Shown: piece by piece, positions 39,982 through 48,509 of the stretch
Numbering within the stretch: position 1 is the stretch's first letter
How the letters are laid out: every line of letters begins with the position of its first letter
Assembly (NCBI RefSeq): GCF_001046895.1
Contig: NZ_CAQI01000032.1
Coordinates: 122,608 to 186,607 of the forward strand
Reading direction: 5' to 3'
DNA from: Pseudarthrobacter siccitolerans
GTDB lineage: Bacteria; Actinomycetota; Actinomycetes; Actinomycetales; Micrococcaceae
Length of the DNA stretch: 64,000 nt
Program-made: the position numbers and the translations under genes
Notes under the pieces: generated by a model
Seen by the model: the letters and a program-made list of their open reading frames with translations, nothing else
The model's database searches: none
What the model was told of the DNA's origin: nothing

Positions 39982-41541
39982 ATGGCTTCCCAGGGAATCG
40001 AGATCGAAGAGAAGTACGACGTCGGCGATGACGCCACAGTGCCCGCGCTGGAGCAACTGCCTGGCGTGGCCCGCGTCGGGACTCCCAACACTGCCGTCCT
40101 CGAGGCCGTCTATTTCGATACTGACAAACACACCCTGGCTTCCCGCCGCATCACCCTCCGCCGCCGCACCGGCGGAGCCGATGCCGGCTGGCACCTGAAG
40201 CTGCCGCTGGAAGCCGGCGCGGCAACAGAACCCCAGCAGCGCCGCGAGCTGCACGCGCCGCTGGGCCAGCCCGGCGTCGTGCCTGACAGCCTGCTGGCGC
40301 ACGTGCAGGCGTATCTCCGCGGAGCCGAAGTGAAGCCCGTTGTCCGGCTCCACACCCGGCGCACCACCCATGCCCTGTACGGCGGGGACGGAGTCCATCT
40401 TGCGGACCTGGCCGACGACCAGGTGGAAGCCACCCGCCTTGGCCAGGGGGAGGCTGCGGAACAGTCGCAGAGCTGGCGCGAGTGGGAGCTCGAACTCGTC
40501 CACGGGGGCCCGGATCTGTTTGCCCCTGCCGCCGAACTCCTCATCGCCGCCGGCGCCCGGCCCGCCGGCCACGCCTCCAAGCTGGCCCGTGCGCTCGGCC
40601 GGGATTCGGGCGCCGCGGCACAGGAACAGGAGACCCCGCTGGCACTGATTGCCGGCAAGAAGGCCCCGGCAGCCGCCGTCGTGACCATCTACCTGGGGGA
40701 GCAGCTGCGCAGGCTCCTCGCCGAGGATGCGGCCGTCAGGCTGGAAGAGGGCGAGGGAATCCACAACATGAGGTCCAGCATCCGGCGCCTCCGCTCGGTG
40801 CTGGCAGCGTACCGGAAGCTTTACCGCGCCATGCCGGTGCGGCGCCTGCGCGATGAGCTTGACTGGCTGGGCCTGGTACTTGGTGATCCGCGGGACGCCG
40901 AGGTGGCGCTGGAAAGGCTGCGCGGGCACCTTGACGAGCTGCCGCCGGGGGAGGGCACGGATGCCGCCCGGGCCCTGGTGGAGCGCAAGGCCAAGGACGC
41001 GTTCGACGCCGGGTACCGCCGTGTGCAGGAGGCGTTGCAGTCCGAGCGCTACTTCCGGCTGCTGGACAACCTGGAAGACTTCCGGGACCGCCCGCCGGTG
41101 CGGGCGGATGCGGTGGCGCCGGGCCGGAGGCTGGCGGCCAAGGCGGTGGACAAGTCTGCAAGCCGGCTGCGGCGCTCGCACAAGGCCGCCCGCCATGCCC
41201 GGCGCGGCACGGACCACGAAAACGCACTCCACCAGGTACGCAAGGACGCCAAGCGGCTGCGCCACGTGGCCGAATCGGCCGCGCTGGTGACCGGCAAACG
41301 CGCCGGGAAAGTGGCTAAGGCTGCGCACAAGCAGCAGAAGGTTTTGGGTGACTACCACGACGCCGTGATGGCCAGGAACCTGCTGCAGGACCTCGAATCC
41401 GGCCCCGCCCTGCCGCAGTCGACCGCCGACGCCCTGGCCGCCCTGGGGAAGCGCCAGGCCGACCTGATGGGCGAGGCGGAAGCCAAATACCGCAAAACCC
41501 GGAAGAAGTCCCGCGACCTGCTGCGGCGCGGGGTCATCTAA
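39982..41541 (+). CDS. CYTH-CHAD domain protein
   Basis: About 519 residues. Residues 1-210 are a CYTH domain with the signature EIEEKYDV at the start and TLRRRTGGADAGWHLKLP, a tunnel fold that binds triphosphates (triphosphatase or adenylate cyclase class). Residues 225-519 are a CHAD domain of helices rich in conserved His and basic residues (EGIHNMRSSIRRLRSVLAAYR, HQVRKDAKRLRHVAE), implicated in binding inorganic polyphosphate. GGAAGGA lies 8 nt before ATG 39982. It is monocistronic; the partner and exact substrate are not known. Confidence 0.9.
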   Translation: MASQGIEIEEKYDVGDDATVPALEQLPGVARVGTPNTAVLEAVYFDTDKHTLASRRITLRRRTGGADAGWHLKLPLEAGAATEPQQRRELHAPLGQPGVVPDSLLAHVQAYLRGAEVKPVVRLHTRRTTHALYGGDGVHLADLADDQVEATRLGQGEAAEQSQSWREWELELVHGGPDLFAPAAELLIAAGARPAGHASKLARALGRDSGAAAQEQETPLALIAGKKAPAAAVVTIYLGEQLRRLLAEDAAVRLEEGEGIHNMRSSIRRLRSVLAAYRKLYRAMPVRRLRDELDWLGLVLGDPRDAEVALERLRGHLDELPPGEGTDAARALVERKAKDAFDAGYRRVQEALQSERYFRLLDNLEDFRDRPPVRADAVAPGRRLAAKAVDKSASRLRRSHKAARHARRGTDHENALHQVRKDAKRLRHVAESAALVTGKRAGKVAKAAHKQQKVLGDYHDAVMARNLLQDLESGPALPQSTADALAALGKRQADLMGEAEAKYRKTRKKSRDLLRRGVI

Positions 41542-41558
41542 AGGTCCCCGCGCAGCGG

Positions 41559-42995
41559 CTACTTGCCCTGCCGGGCGGACAGCCGGGCCACCGCCAGGGC
41601 AAGCCAAAGCTGCACCCGGTCCGTGGTCACGGCGGGGTCGTAGCCGGTCAGTTCGGTGATCTGCGCCAGCCGGTACCTCACCGTGTTCCGGTGCAGGGTG
41701 AGCTCCTCCGCCACGGCGGCCACGGAGCCGTTGTTGTTCAGGTAGCTTTCCAGCGTGGTCATCAGCTCGGCACCGTGGGCGGCGTCGAAGGTCCGCAGCG
41801 GATTCAGGGACTCGTGGGCCATGTCCGCCAGCGGCACGTCCTCACTGGCCAGCAGCAGTGACGTCAGGCTCAACCGCTCCGGCTCGTTGACGGGCAGTCC
41901 GTGGCTAGCCGCGTCCCGCGCCTCGAAGTAGCTCCAGCGCAGGCCGTTCGGCTTTGTGTACGCGCCGCCGATGCCGATCGTCGCATGGATCCCCGCCTCA
42001 GCCAGGTGGTCGCTCAACTTCCGCGCCAGCGACGGCGCCGCCCCGCCGTCGTCGTTCATCACCAGCACGAGGTCCTTGCCCACGACGGCGGCAACGGACT
42101 TCTCCAGTTCCCGCGGCACCGAGGTGCTCACCAGGGCCTTGTGATGGGCGGCGGAGACGGCCAGCAGCACCACGTTCTTGCGCGTGCTGTTGATCCCCAC
42201 GCCGGCGAGCCGGCGCTGGGCCTCACTGGTTTCCAGCGCCCCGTGGATCACGTCCTCCAGCACCTGCCCGCACAGGGCGCGTTCGGCCTGGCGCTGCTTG
42301 ACCATGTTGTTCAGCTCCACGCTGATCAGGTTCTGGGCGTACCCGATGATGCCGGAGTCCTCAAAGGGCTTGCGGACCCAGAGGGTGCAGGCATCCCGCC
42401 GGCCGGTGGGGATGGGGTAGGAGGCCCAGGTGTCGGCCTGCGGGCTGTCCTTGGTGCTGTTGTACAGCTGGGCGGTGAACTGGGTGAGCGCGATGTCCGC
42501 CCGAAGCATGCCGCCCAGGTGTTTCAGCAGTTCGGCCAGGCCGCCGCCGGTCAGCAGCGCGCGGGCCAGCACCTGGTGCCCTGCGATCAGGCGTTCCAGC
42601 TTGGCGTAGTGGTCCGCCGACTGTGCATCCGCCACCAGCTTGCCGATGGCAATGAACGGGGTCTCGTAGGGGACTTCCACCACGGGAAGGCCCCAGCGGT
42701 TGGCCTCCGCGAGCAGCGCCGGCGGCACCGCTTCGTGCGAAAGCCCTACGCCGAAGCCGATGCCCACGGCACCGGCGCGCTGCACCTGCCGGACAAAGCG
42801 CCGCTGCTCGGGTGCCGATTTCAGCCGCAGGCCGGTGGTGAGGATGAGCTCCCCGCCGTTGATGAAGCGCTGCGGGTCTTCCAGCTCGGTCACTGCCACC
42901 CAGTTGATGTCCTGATGCCAGGTGGTCTCGGCGACCCCCACTTTGGACAGGTTCAGGGATTTGACACCCAGGAGCGCAGCAAGGGAAATGGCCAT
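41559..42995 (-). CDS. PucR-family transcriptional regulator
   Basis: 478 residues. N-terminal PucR sensing domain (VGVAETTWHQDINWVAVTELEDP, FINGGELILTTGLRL), central region and C-terminal PucR-type HTH (LESYLNNNGSVAAVAEELTLHRNTVRYRLAQI). Divergent from patD-gabT, so it most likely activates that pair in response to GABA or an intermediate; GABA-responsive PucR-like regulators are known in actinobacteria. TATCCT ends 6 nt before the ATG, indicating a leaderless start. Confidence 0.88.
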   Translation of the reverse strand: MAISLAALLGVKSLNLSKVGVAETTWHQDINWVAVTELEDPQRFINGGELILTTGLRLKSAPEQRRFVRQVQRAGAVGIGFGVGLSHEAVPPALLAEANRWGLPVVEVPYETPFIAIGKLVADAQSADHYAKLERLIAGHQVLARALLTGGGLAELLKHLGGMLRADIALTQFTAQLYNSTKDSPQADTWASYPIPTGRRDACTLWVRKPFEDSGIIGYAQNLISVELNNMVKQRQAERALCGQVLEDVIHGALETSEAQRRLAGVGINSTRKNVVLLAVSAAHHKALVSTSVPRELEKSVAAVVGKDLVLVMNDDGGAAPSLARKLSDHLAEAGIHATIGIGGAYTKPNGLRWSYFEARDAASHGLPVNEPERLSLTSLLLASEDVPLADMAHESLNPLRTFDAAHGAELMTTLESYLNNNGSVAAVAEELTLHRNTVRYRLAQITELTGYDPAVTTDRVQLWLALAVARLSARQGK

Positions 42996-43062
42996 GGACC
43001 AAGGATAAACGCGCGCTAGTCAACCGCACTAAAAATCAGCAGGAAGGGTGTGCAGGTGGCTA

Positions 43063-43091
43063 TTCACGGGGCAGGGGTGCTGGCATAGGCT
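43063..43091 (+). promoter_or_regulatory. patD-gabT promoter
   Basis: -35-like TTCACG (43063-43068), 17 bp, -10-like TAGGCT (43086-43091). The leader to the start is 60 nt and contains AGGAAAGAGG as ribosome-binding site. Confidence 0.4.
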
Positions 43092-43151
43092 CAGAGCAGT
43101 CAGATCCATCAGTTTCGACGCCGATGGCCCCCAGGAAAGAGGTTGCACACC

Positions 43152-44582
43152 GTGGTCCAAACCTTGCAGAACTTCATCAACGGTTCTTTTGTCACGCCTG
43201 CCGGCAGCGGCACGCTGGACATCGTGAACCCCACTGACGGTGAAGTGGTGGCCCGTTCGCCCATCTCCAACCAGGAGGATGTGGACGCGGCCATGGCCGC
43301 AGCAAAGGAAGCCTTCAAGAGCTGGAAGCACGTCACGCCCGGCCAGCGCCAGCTGATGCTGCTCAAGCTCGCGGACGCCGTCGAGGCCAACAGTGACGAA
43401 CTGGTGGAGGCGCAGCACCGCAACACGGGCCAGGTGCGCTCCCTGATCGCTTCTGAGGAAGTTGCCGCCGGCGCCGACCAGCTGCGCTTCTTCGCCGGCG
43501 CCGCCCGCATCCTCGAGGGCAAGTCCGCCGGTGAGTACTTCGAGGGCCACACCTCCTACGTCCGTCGCGAACCCATCGGCGTTGTGGCCCAGGTGGCCCC
43601 CTGGAACTACCCGTTCCTGATGGCCATCTGGAAGATCGGCCCCGCGCTCGCCGCCGGCAACACCATTGTCCTGAAGCCCTCGGACACTACCCCGGAGTCA
43701 ACCTTGGTCCTTGCCCGCCTGGCCGGTGAGATCCTGCCCGCCGGCGTCCTGAACGTTGTGCTGGGCACCGGCCAGACCGGCGCCATGATGGTGGACCACA
43801 AGGTCCCCGGCCTGGTGTCCATCACCGGCTCCGTCCGCGCCGGCATCGCCGTCGCCTCCGGTGCCGCGAAGAGCCTCAAGCGCGCCCACCTGGAGCTCGG
43901 CGGCAAGGCCCCGGCCATCGTGTTCAAGGACGCCGATATCAAGAAGAGCGCCGCGGCCATTGCCGAGTTCGCGTTCTTCAACGCCGGCCAGGACTGCACC
44001 GCCATCACCCGCGTGCTGGTGGAGGAGTCAGTGCACGACGACGTTGTGGCCGCCATGGTGGAGCACACCAAGACCCTGCACACCGGCTCGCAGAACGACG
44101 AAGACAACTACTTCGGCCCGCTGAACAACATCAACCACTTCAAGCAGGTCACCTCCGTGGTGGAGAACCTGCCGGCCCACTGCCGGATCGAAACCGGCGG
44201 GCACCGGGCGGGGGAGAAGGGCTTCTTCTTCGAGCCCACCATCGTCACCGGCGCCAGGCAGACGGACAGCATCGTCCAGCAGGAAACGTTCGGCCCCGTG
44301 ATCACGGTGCAGAAGTTCAGCACCGAGCAGGAAGCCGTGGAGCTGGCCAACGACGTGGACTACGCCTTGGCCTCCAGTGTGTGGACCTCCAACCACGGCA
44401 CCGCAATGCGCCTGAGCCGCGACCTGGACTTCGGCGCCGTCTGGATCAACACCCACATCCTGCTGACCGCCGAAATGCCGCACGGCGGCTTCAAGCAGTC
44501 CGGCTACGGCAAGGACCTCTCCATGTACGGCGTCGAGGACTACACGCGCATCAAGCACGTGATGTCCGCACTCGACGCCTAG
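43152..44582 (+). CDS. patD: Aminobutyraldehyde dehydrogenase
   Basis: About 476 residues; an NAD-dependent aldehyde dehydrogenase. Catalytic Glu248 (HLELGGKAP) and Cys282 (NAGQDCTAITR); the VAPWNYPF motif for the cofactor is at 148-155. Overall pattern and the GQDC motif are typical of gamma-aminobutyraldehyde dehydrogenases, oxidising 4-aminobutanal (from putrescine) to GABA, which the next gene would use. GTG 43152 is chosen because AGGAAAGAGG ends 9 nt before it; TTG 43143 has no room for a ribosome-binding site. Specificity is inferred from context; a succinate-semialdehyde role is possible. Confidence 0.82.
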   Translation: MVQTLQNFINGSFVTPAGSGTLDIVNPTDGEVVARSPISNQEDVDAAMAAAKEAFKSWKHVTPGQRQLMLLKLADAVEANSDELVEAQHRNTGQVRSLIASEEVAAGADQLRFFAGAARILEGKSAGEYFEGHTSYVRREPIGVVAQVAPWNYPFLMAIWKIGPALAAGNTIVLKPSDTTPESTLVLARLAGEILPAGVLNVVLGTGQTGAMMVDHKVPGLVSITGSVRAGIAVASGAAKSLKRAHLELGGKAPAIVFKDADIKKSAAAIAEFAFFNAGQDCTAITRVLVEESVHDDVVAAMVEHTKTLHTGSQNDEDNYFGPLNNINHFKQVTSVVENLPAHCRIETGGHRAGEKGFFFEPTIVTGARQTDSIVQQETFGPVITVQKFSTEQEAVELANDVDYALASSVWTSNHGTAMRLSRDLDFGAVWINTHILLTAEMPHGGFKQSGYGKDLSMYGVEDYTRIKHVMSALDA

Positions 44583-44608
44583 TCCCCACCAGCAAGGAAA
44601 GAAACATC

Positions 44609-45979
44609 ATGACCGCCACCGCAAGTGAAATCACCTTCCGCCTCGAGCAGAAGCGCCGCGTCCAGGCCGACTTCCCCGGCCCCAAGTCGCTGGCCCTGGC
44701 CGAGCGCCGCAAGGCCGTCGTCGCCGCGGGCGTCGCCTCCGGCGTCCCGGTTTACGTTGCCGACGCCGACGGCGGCATCATCCACGACGTGGACGGAAAC
44801 TCCTTCATCGACCTCGGCTCCGGCATCGCCGTGACCAGCGTGGGCGCCTCCGATCCCGCCGTCGTCGGTGCCGTGAAGGAAGCCGTGGAGCACTTCACGC
44901 ACACCTGCTTTATGGTCACGCCGTACGAAGGCTACGTGGCGGTCGCCGAGCAGCTGAACCGCCTCACCCCGGGCGACCACGAGAAGCGCACGGTCCTGTT
45001 CAACTCCGGTGCGGAGGCAGTGGAGAACGCCATCAAGGTGGCCCGCCTCGCCACCGGGCGCGACGCCGTCGTGGCCTTCGACCACGCCTACCACGGCCGC
45101 ACCAACCTCACCATGGCGCTGACCGCCAAGGCCATGCCGTACAAGACCAACTTCGGCCCGTTCGCGCCCGAGGTCTACCGCATGCCCATGAGCTACCCGT
45201 ACCGCGAGGAAAACCCGGAGATCACCGGTGCAGAGGCCGCCAAGCGCGCCATCACCATGATCGAAAAGCAGATCGGCGGCGACCAGGTTGCCGCGATCAT
45301 CATCGAACCCATCCAGGGTGAAGGCGGCTTCATCGTCCCGGCAGAGGGCTTCCTCCCGGCACTGGCAGCGTGGGCCAAGGAAAAGGGCATCGTCTTCATC
45401 GCCGACGAGGTCCAGTCCGGTTTCTGCCGCACTGGTGAATGGTTCGCCGTCAACCACGAAGGCGTCATCCCGGACATCATGACCCTCGCCAAGGGCATCG
45501 CCGGCGGCATGCCGCTGTCCGCGATCACCGGCCGGGCAGACCTGCTCGACGCCGTCCACCCCGGCGGCCTCGGCGGCACCTACGGCGGCAACCCGGTGGC
45601 CTGCGCCGCCGCACTTGCCTCCATCGGCACCATGGAGGAATACGACCTGGCCGGCCGCGCCCGCCACATCGAAGCCCTCGCCACCACCCGGCTGCGGGAC
45701 CTGCAGGAGGAACTGGCCGGCGCCGGCACCGCTGTGATCGGGGACATCCGGGGCCGCGGCGCGATGCTGGCCATCGAACTGGTCCAGGCAGGTTCGAAGG
45801 AACCGAACCCGGAGCTGACCAAGGCCGTCGCCGCCGCCTGCCTCAAGGAAGGCGTCATCATCCTCACCTGCGGCACCTACGGCAACGTGATCCGCCTCCT
45901 GCCCCCGCTGGTCATCACCGATGACCTGCTGAACGACGGCCTGGAGGTCCTGGCTGCGGCCATCAAGGCCAACGCGTAG
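44609..45979 (+). CDS. gabT: 4-Aminobutyrate aminotransferase
   Basis: A 456-residue class III PLP aminotransferase converting GABA and 2-oxoglutarate to succinate semialdehyde and glutamate. Motifs: NSGAEAVENAIKVAR, DHAYHGRTNLTMALT, EPIQGEGGFIVP, the PLP Asp in ADEVQSGFCRTG, and Lys295 in TLAKGIAGGMP. It follows patD by 26 bp with AAGGAAAG as ribosome-binding site; the longer open frame upstream is antisense-free read-through of patD in another frame. Ends in a strong terminator. Confidence 0.92.
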   Translation: MTATASEITFRLEQKRRVQADFPGPKSLALAERRKAVVAAGVASGVPVYVADADGGIIHDVDGNSFIDLGSGIAVTSVGASDPAVVGAVKEAVEHFTHTCFMVTPYEGYVAVAEQLNRLTPGDHEKRTVLFNSGAEAVENAIKVARLATGRDAVVAFDHAYHGRTNLTMALTAKAMPYKTNFGPFAPEVYRMPMSYPYREENPEITGAEAAKRAITMIEKQIGGDQVAAIIIEPIQGEGGFIVPAEGFLPALAAWAKEKGIVFIADEVQSGFCRTGEWFAVNHEGVIPDIMTLAKGIAGGMPLSAITGRADLLDAVHPGGLGGTYGGNPVACAAALASIGTMEEYDLAGRARHIEALATTRLRDLQEELAGAGTAVIGDIRGRGAMLAIELVQAGSKEPNPELTKAVAAACLKEGVIILTCGTYGNVIRLLPPLVITDDLLNDGLEVLAAAIKANA

Positions 45980-46018
45980 CACTGCACAGAGTTAGCGTCC
46001 CCTCGCAACGGCGCGAAC

Positions 46019-46062
46019 AAAACCCCCGGCCCCGGAACTACCGTTCCGGGCCGGGGGGTTTT
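46019..46062. terminator. Bidirectional terminator between gabT and ndh
   Basis: AAAACCCCCGGCCCCGGAAC (46019-46038) pairs with 46043-46062 over 20 nt with a small shift, loop TACC; A-run on one side and TTTT on the other, serving both convergent genes. It overlaps the last codons of ndh by two bases. Confidence 0.85.
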
Positions 46063-47323
46063 AAGGCAGTTGTCGCTTGCCGTTGTCCGGCCCGCCGATA
46101 ACCACCTGCGCCGGACTGTGCAGAACGTATCCGTTGAGCCAGGAGAACAGTGCGCGGATTTTCTGCTGGAATCCGGACAGGAGGGCCAGGTGCACCAGCA
46201 GCCAGGACGCAAACGCCAGCGGCCCCTGCAGCTGCAGGCGTTTGCGGCCGAGTTCGGCGACGGCGGCGCCCCGCCCGATCATCGCCATGTACCCCTTGTC
46301 CACGTAACGGAATGGCTGGCGGGTACCCCCGGTGAGGTCGGCGTAAATGTTGCGGGCCGACCACTTGCCGGCCTGCTGGGCCACGGAGCCGAGCTGGGGG
46401 AGTTTTGCCCCGGTTGAATCGGTGATGTTGGCGGCATCGCCGATGACGTAGACGCCTTCGACGTCGGGAACGGTCAGGTCGGTGCGGACGTCGATCCGCC
46501 CGCCCTTTCCCTGCGGCAGCCCGGAGCCGGCCAGCAGTCTGCCGCCCTTCAGGCCGCCGGCCCAGACGACTATTCCGCCGGGGATGTCCGTCCCGTCAGC
46601 CAGCGTCACGCCGTCGGCCCGGACCTCGCTGACGCTCACGCCCATGTGGAGCTGGACGCCGATTTTGGCCAGGCGTTTCCAGGTGTATTCCTGCGACCTG
46701 GTGGAAAACATGGTGAGGACGTTCGGGACCATGTCCACCAGGTGCACCCGGCACCGGGCCGCAAGGTCGGGGGAGAAGTACTTGGCGACCACGAATTTGA
46801 TGTTTTCCGCCAGCGCGCCTGCCGTTTCCACACCCGTTGGCCCGCCGCCCACCACCACCATCTCCACTGCGGCGCCGGGCTCCCTGTCGGCCCGGTCCAG
46901 CAGTCGGGTCACGCTGGTTCCAAGCCTGGTGGCATCCGTGACCGAGTACAGCGGAAAAGCGTGCTCCTCGGCACCGGGAGTGTTGAAGAAGTTGGGCACA
47001 GCGCCCACTGCAAGGACCAGGATCCGGGCGCGGAACGTCTCGCCCTCCGCGGTGGTGACAGTGTGGTTGGCCGCGTCCACGGCGGCCACCTCGGCGGTCA
47101 GGACGCGCACGTTCCTGCGCCGCCGGAACACGGACCTGATGGGCCGGGCAATGGCTGAGACGCCGATCTGCGAGGTGGCCACCTGGTACAGCAGGGGCTG
47201 GAACTGGTGGTAGTTGTTCGAGTCGATCAGCAATACCCGAACGCCCTTGCGGCCAAGTTCCTTGGCTGCGGCGATGCCGGCGAATCCGGCGCCAATGACG
47301 ATGACCTGATATGAGTCCTCCAT
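46061..47323 (-). CDS. ndh: Type II NADH dehydrogenase-like flavoprotein
   Basis: A 420-residue pyridine nucleotide-disulfide oxidoreductase of the NDH-2 class. FAD motif VIVIGAGFAGIAAAKEL at residue 7, NAD motif MVVVGGGPTGVETAGALAE, FAD-binding GVYVIGDAAN and the quinone-side QPLLYQVAT and C-terminal amphipathic tail (FASWLLVHLALLSGFQQKIRALF) for membrane attachment. It would transfer electrons from NADH to menaquinone without proton pumping. Probably monocistronic; ribosome-binding site not obvious. Convergent with gabT. Confidence 0.88.
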   Translation of the reverse strand: MEDSYQVIVIGAGFAGIAAAKELGRKGVRVLLIDSNNYHQFQPLLYQVATSQIGVSAIARPIRSVFRRRRNVRVLTAEVAAVDAANHTVTTAEGETFRARILVLAVGAVPNFFNTPGAEEHAFPLYSVTDATRLGTSVTRLLDRADREPGAAVEMVVVGGGPTGVETAGALAENIKFVVAKYFSPDLAARCRVHLVDMVPNVLTMFSTRSQEYTWKRLAKIGVQLHMGVSVSEVRADGVTLADGTDIPGGIVVWAGGLKGGRLLAGSGLPQGKGGRIDVRTDLTVPDVEGVYVIGDAANITDSTGAKLPQLGSVAQQAGKWSARNIYADLTGGTRQPFRYVDKGYMAMIGRGAAVAELGRKRLQLQGPLAFASWLLVHLALLSGFQQKIRALFSWLNGYVLHSPAQVVIGGPDNGKRQLP

Positions 47324-47363
47324 CCGAGCAACCTACTCCACCGGGGTTCCGGGCAACAGGGGC

Positions 47364-48425
47364 CTAGGGGGATTTCACGGAAGCTTTACCGCGCCGCCGG
47401 GCCACCGACGTTTTGCGGGCGGTGCGCAGCATGTCCACCGTCAGCACCAGCAGCGCCACCCACACCACACCAAAACCGATCCACCGGTCCACGGTCATCG
47501 CTTCCTTGAACACCAGCAGCGCCAGGACGAACTGCAGCAGCGGTGCTGCGTACTGGAGCAACCCGATGGTGGTCATGGGGAGCCGGCGCGCCGCAGCCCC
47601 GAAGAACACCAGCGGCACCGCGGTGATCACGCCGGAAGAGAGCAGGAGCCAGAAGTGGCCGGGGCCCTGGGTGGTGAGGGTGGCTGTTCCGGCCGCAGCC
47701 AGGTAGATCATGGTGGCGGCAGCAAATGGAGCCAGTACCAGGGTTTCCACGCTGAGGCTGGTGACGGCGTCCACCTTGGGTCCCACCCGCTTCTTCACGA
47801 AGCCGTACAGGCCAAAACTGAGGGCCAGGGTCAGCGCGATCCACGGCAGCTTGCCGTAGGAGTAGGTGAGCACCCCCACGGCGATGAAGCCGATGCCCAC
47901 GGCCGCCCACTGGAGCGGGCGCAGCTTTTCCTTCAGGACAAACACTCCGAGCAGGACGGAGACCAGGGGGTTGATGAAGTAGCCCAGCGACGCCTCCACG
48001 GCCTGTCCGGTGGTGACCCCGTAGGTGTAGGTCAGCCAGTTGACGGCAATGAGGAGAGCGGCCACGGCAAGCGTGCCAAAAACGGAACGGTCCCGAAGCG
48101 CCCTGGCCAGGGCCCCCCAGGAACGGGTCACGGTGATGAGCAGTGCGCAGAACAGCAGCGACCACACCACCCGGTTGGCCACAATTTCGACGGCGCCTGC
48201 GGGCATCAGCACAAAGAAGTACAGCGGGAGCAGCCCCCACAGCCCGTAGGCGCCGATGCCAAAGAGGATTCCCGCCGTCGTGTCCTTGTCTACCGCCTTG
48301 AGCGGCGCGCCTTTGGTGCCGGCTCCGGTTGCGGGTCCCGGGGCGGATGCTGCCGCGGACGGAGCTGACGGGGCGGGCACGCGGGCGGGGGCGGGATATC
48401 CATCGGGAGAGGGCACGAGATCCAT
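47364..48425 (-). CDS. rarD: RarD/EamA family transporter
   Basis: 353 residues. After about 48 Ala/Pro-rich residues, ten hydrophobic helices of the drug/metabolite transporter superfamily. GIGAYGLWGLLPLYFF, the mark of the RarD subfamily, then NRVVWSLLF, a central LGYFINPLVSVLLGVFVLKEKL, and a second EamA repeat with LLQYAAPLLQFVLALLVFKE. Substrate unknown (chloramphenicol sensitivity is linked to the family). ATG 48425 was chosen over the longer open frame, which runs antisense to the topoisomerase gene. Divergent from topoisomerase IB. Confidence 0.88.
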   Translation of the reverse strand: MDLVPSPDGYPAPARVPAPSAPSAAASAPGPATGAGTKGAPLKAVDKDTTAGILFGIGAYGLWGLLPLYFFVLMPAGAVEIVANRVVWSLLFCALLITVTRSWGALARALRDRSVFGTLAVAALLIAVNWLTYTYGVTTGQAVEASLGYFINPLVSVLLGVFVLKEKLRPLQWAAVGIGFIAVGVLTYSYGKLPWIALTLALSFGLYGFVKKRVGPKVDAVTSLSVETLVLAPFAAATMIYLAAAGTATLTTQGPGHFWLLLSSGVITAVPLVFFGAAARRLPMTTIGLLQYAAPLLQFVLALLVFKEAMTVDRWIGFGVVWVALLVLTVDMLRTARKTSVARRRGKASVKSP

Positions 48426-48459
48426 AACATCAGTTCCGGGGCAGGTATTCCAGCAAATA

Positions 48460-48474
48460 GTCAGTAGGCTTGCT
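48460..48474 (+). promoter_or_regulatory. GTCAGTAGGCTTGCT motif, second occurrence
   Basis: 15-mer shared at 14 positions with the AI-2E upstream region (37673-37687, minus strand). It lies in the 84-bp rarD/topoisomerase divergent spacer, 35 bp before the topoisomerase start. Confidence 0.4.
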
Positions 48475-48509
48475 TTTATGATAATTGCCGACCGGCCGGA
48501 GGTTTCGTG

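Noticed and set aside
44579..45982. 467-residue open frame antisense to gabT
   Set aside because: No motif; gabT has the full PLP-enzyme signature.
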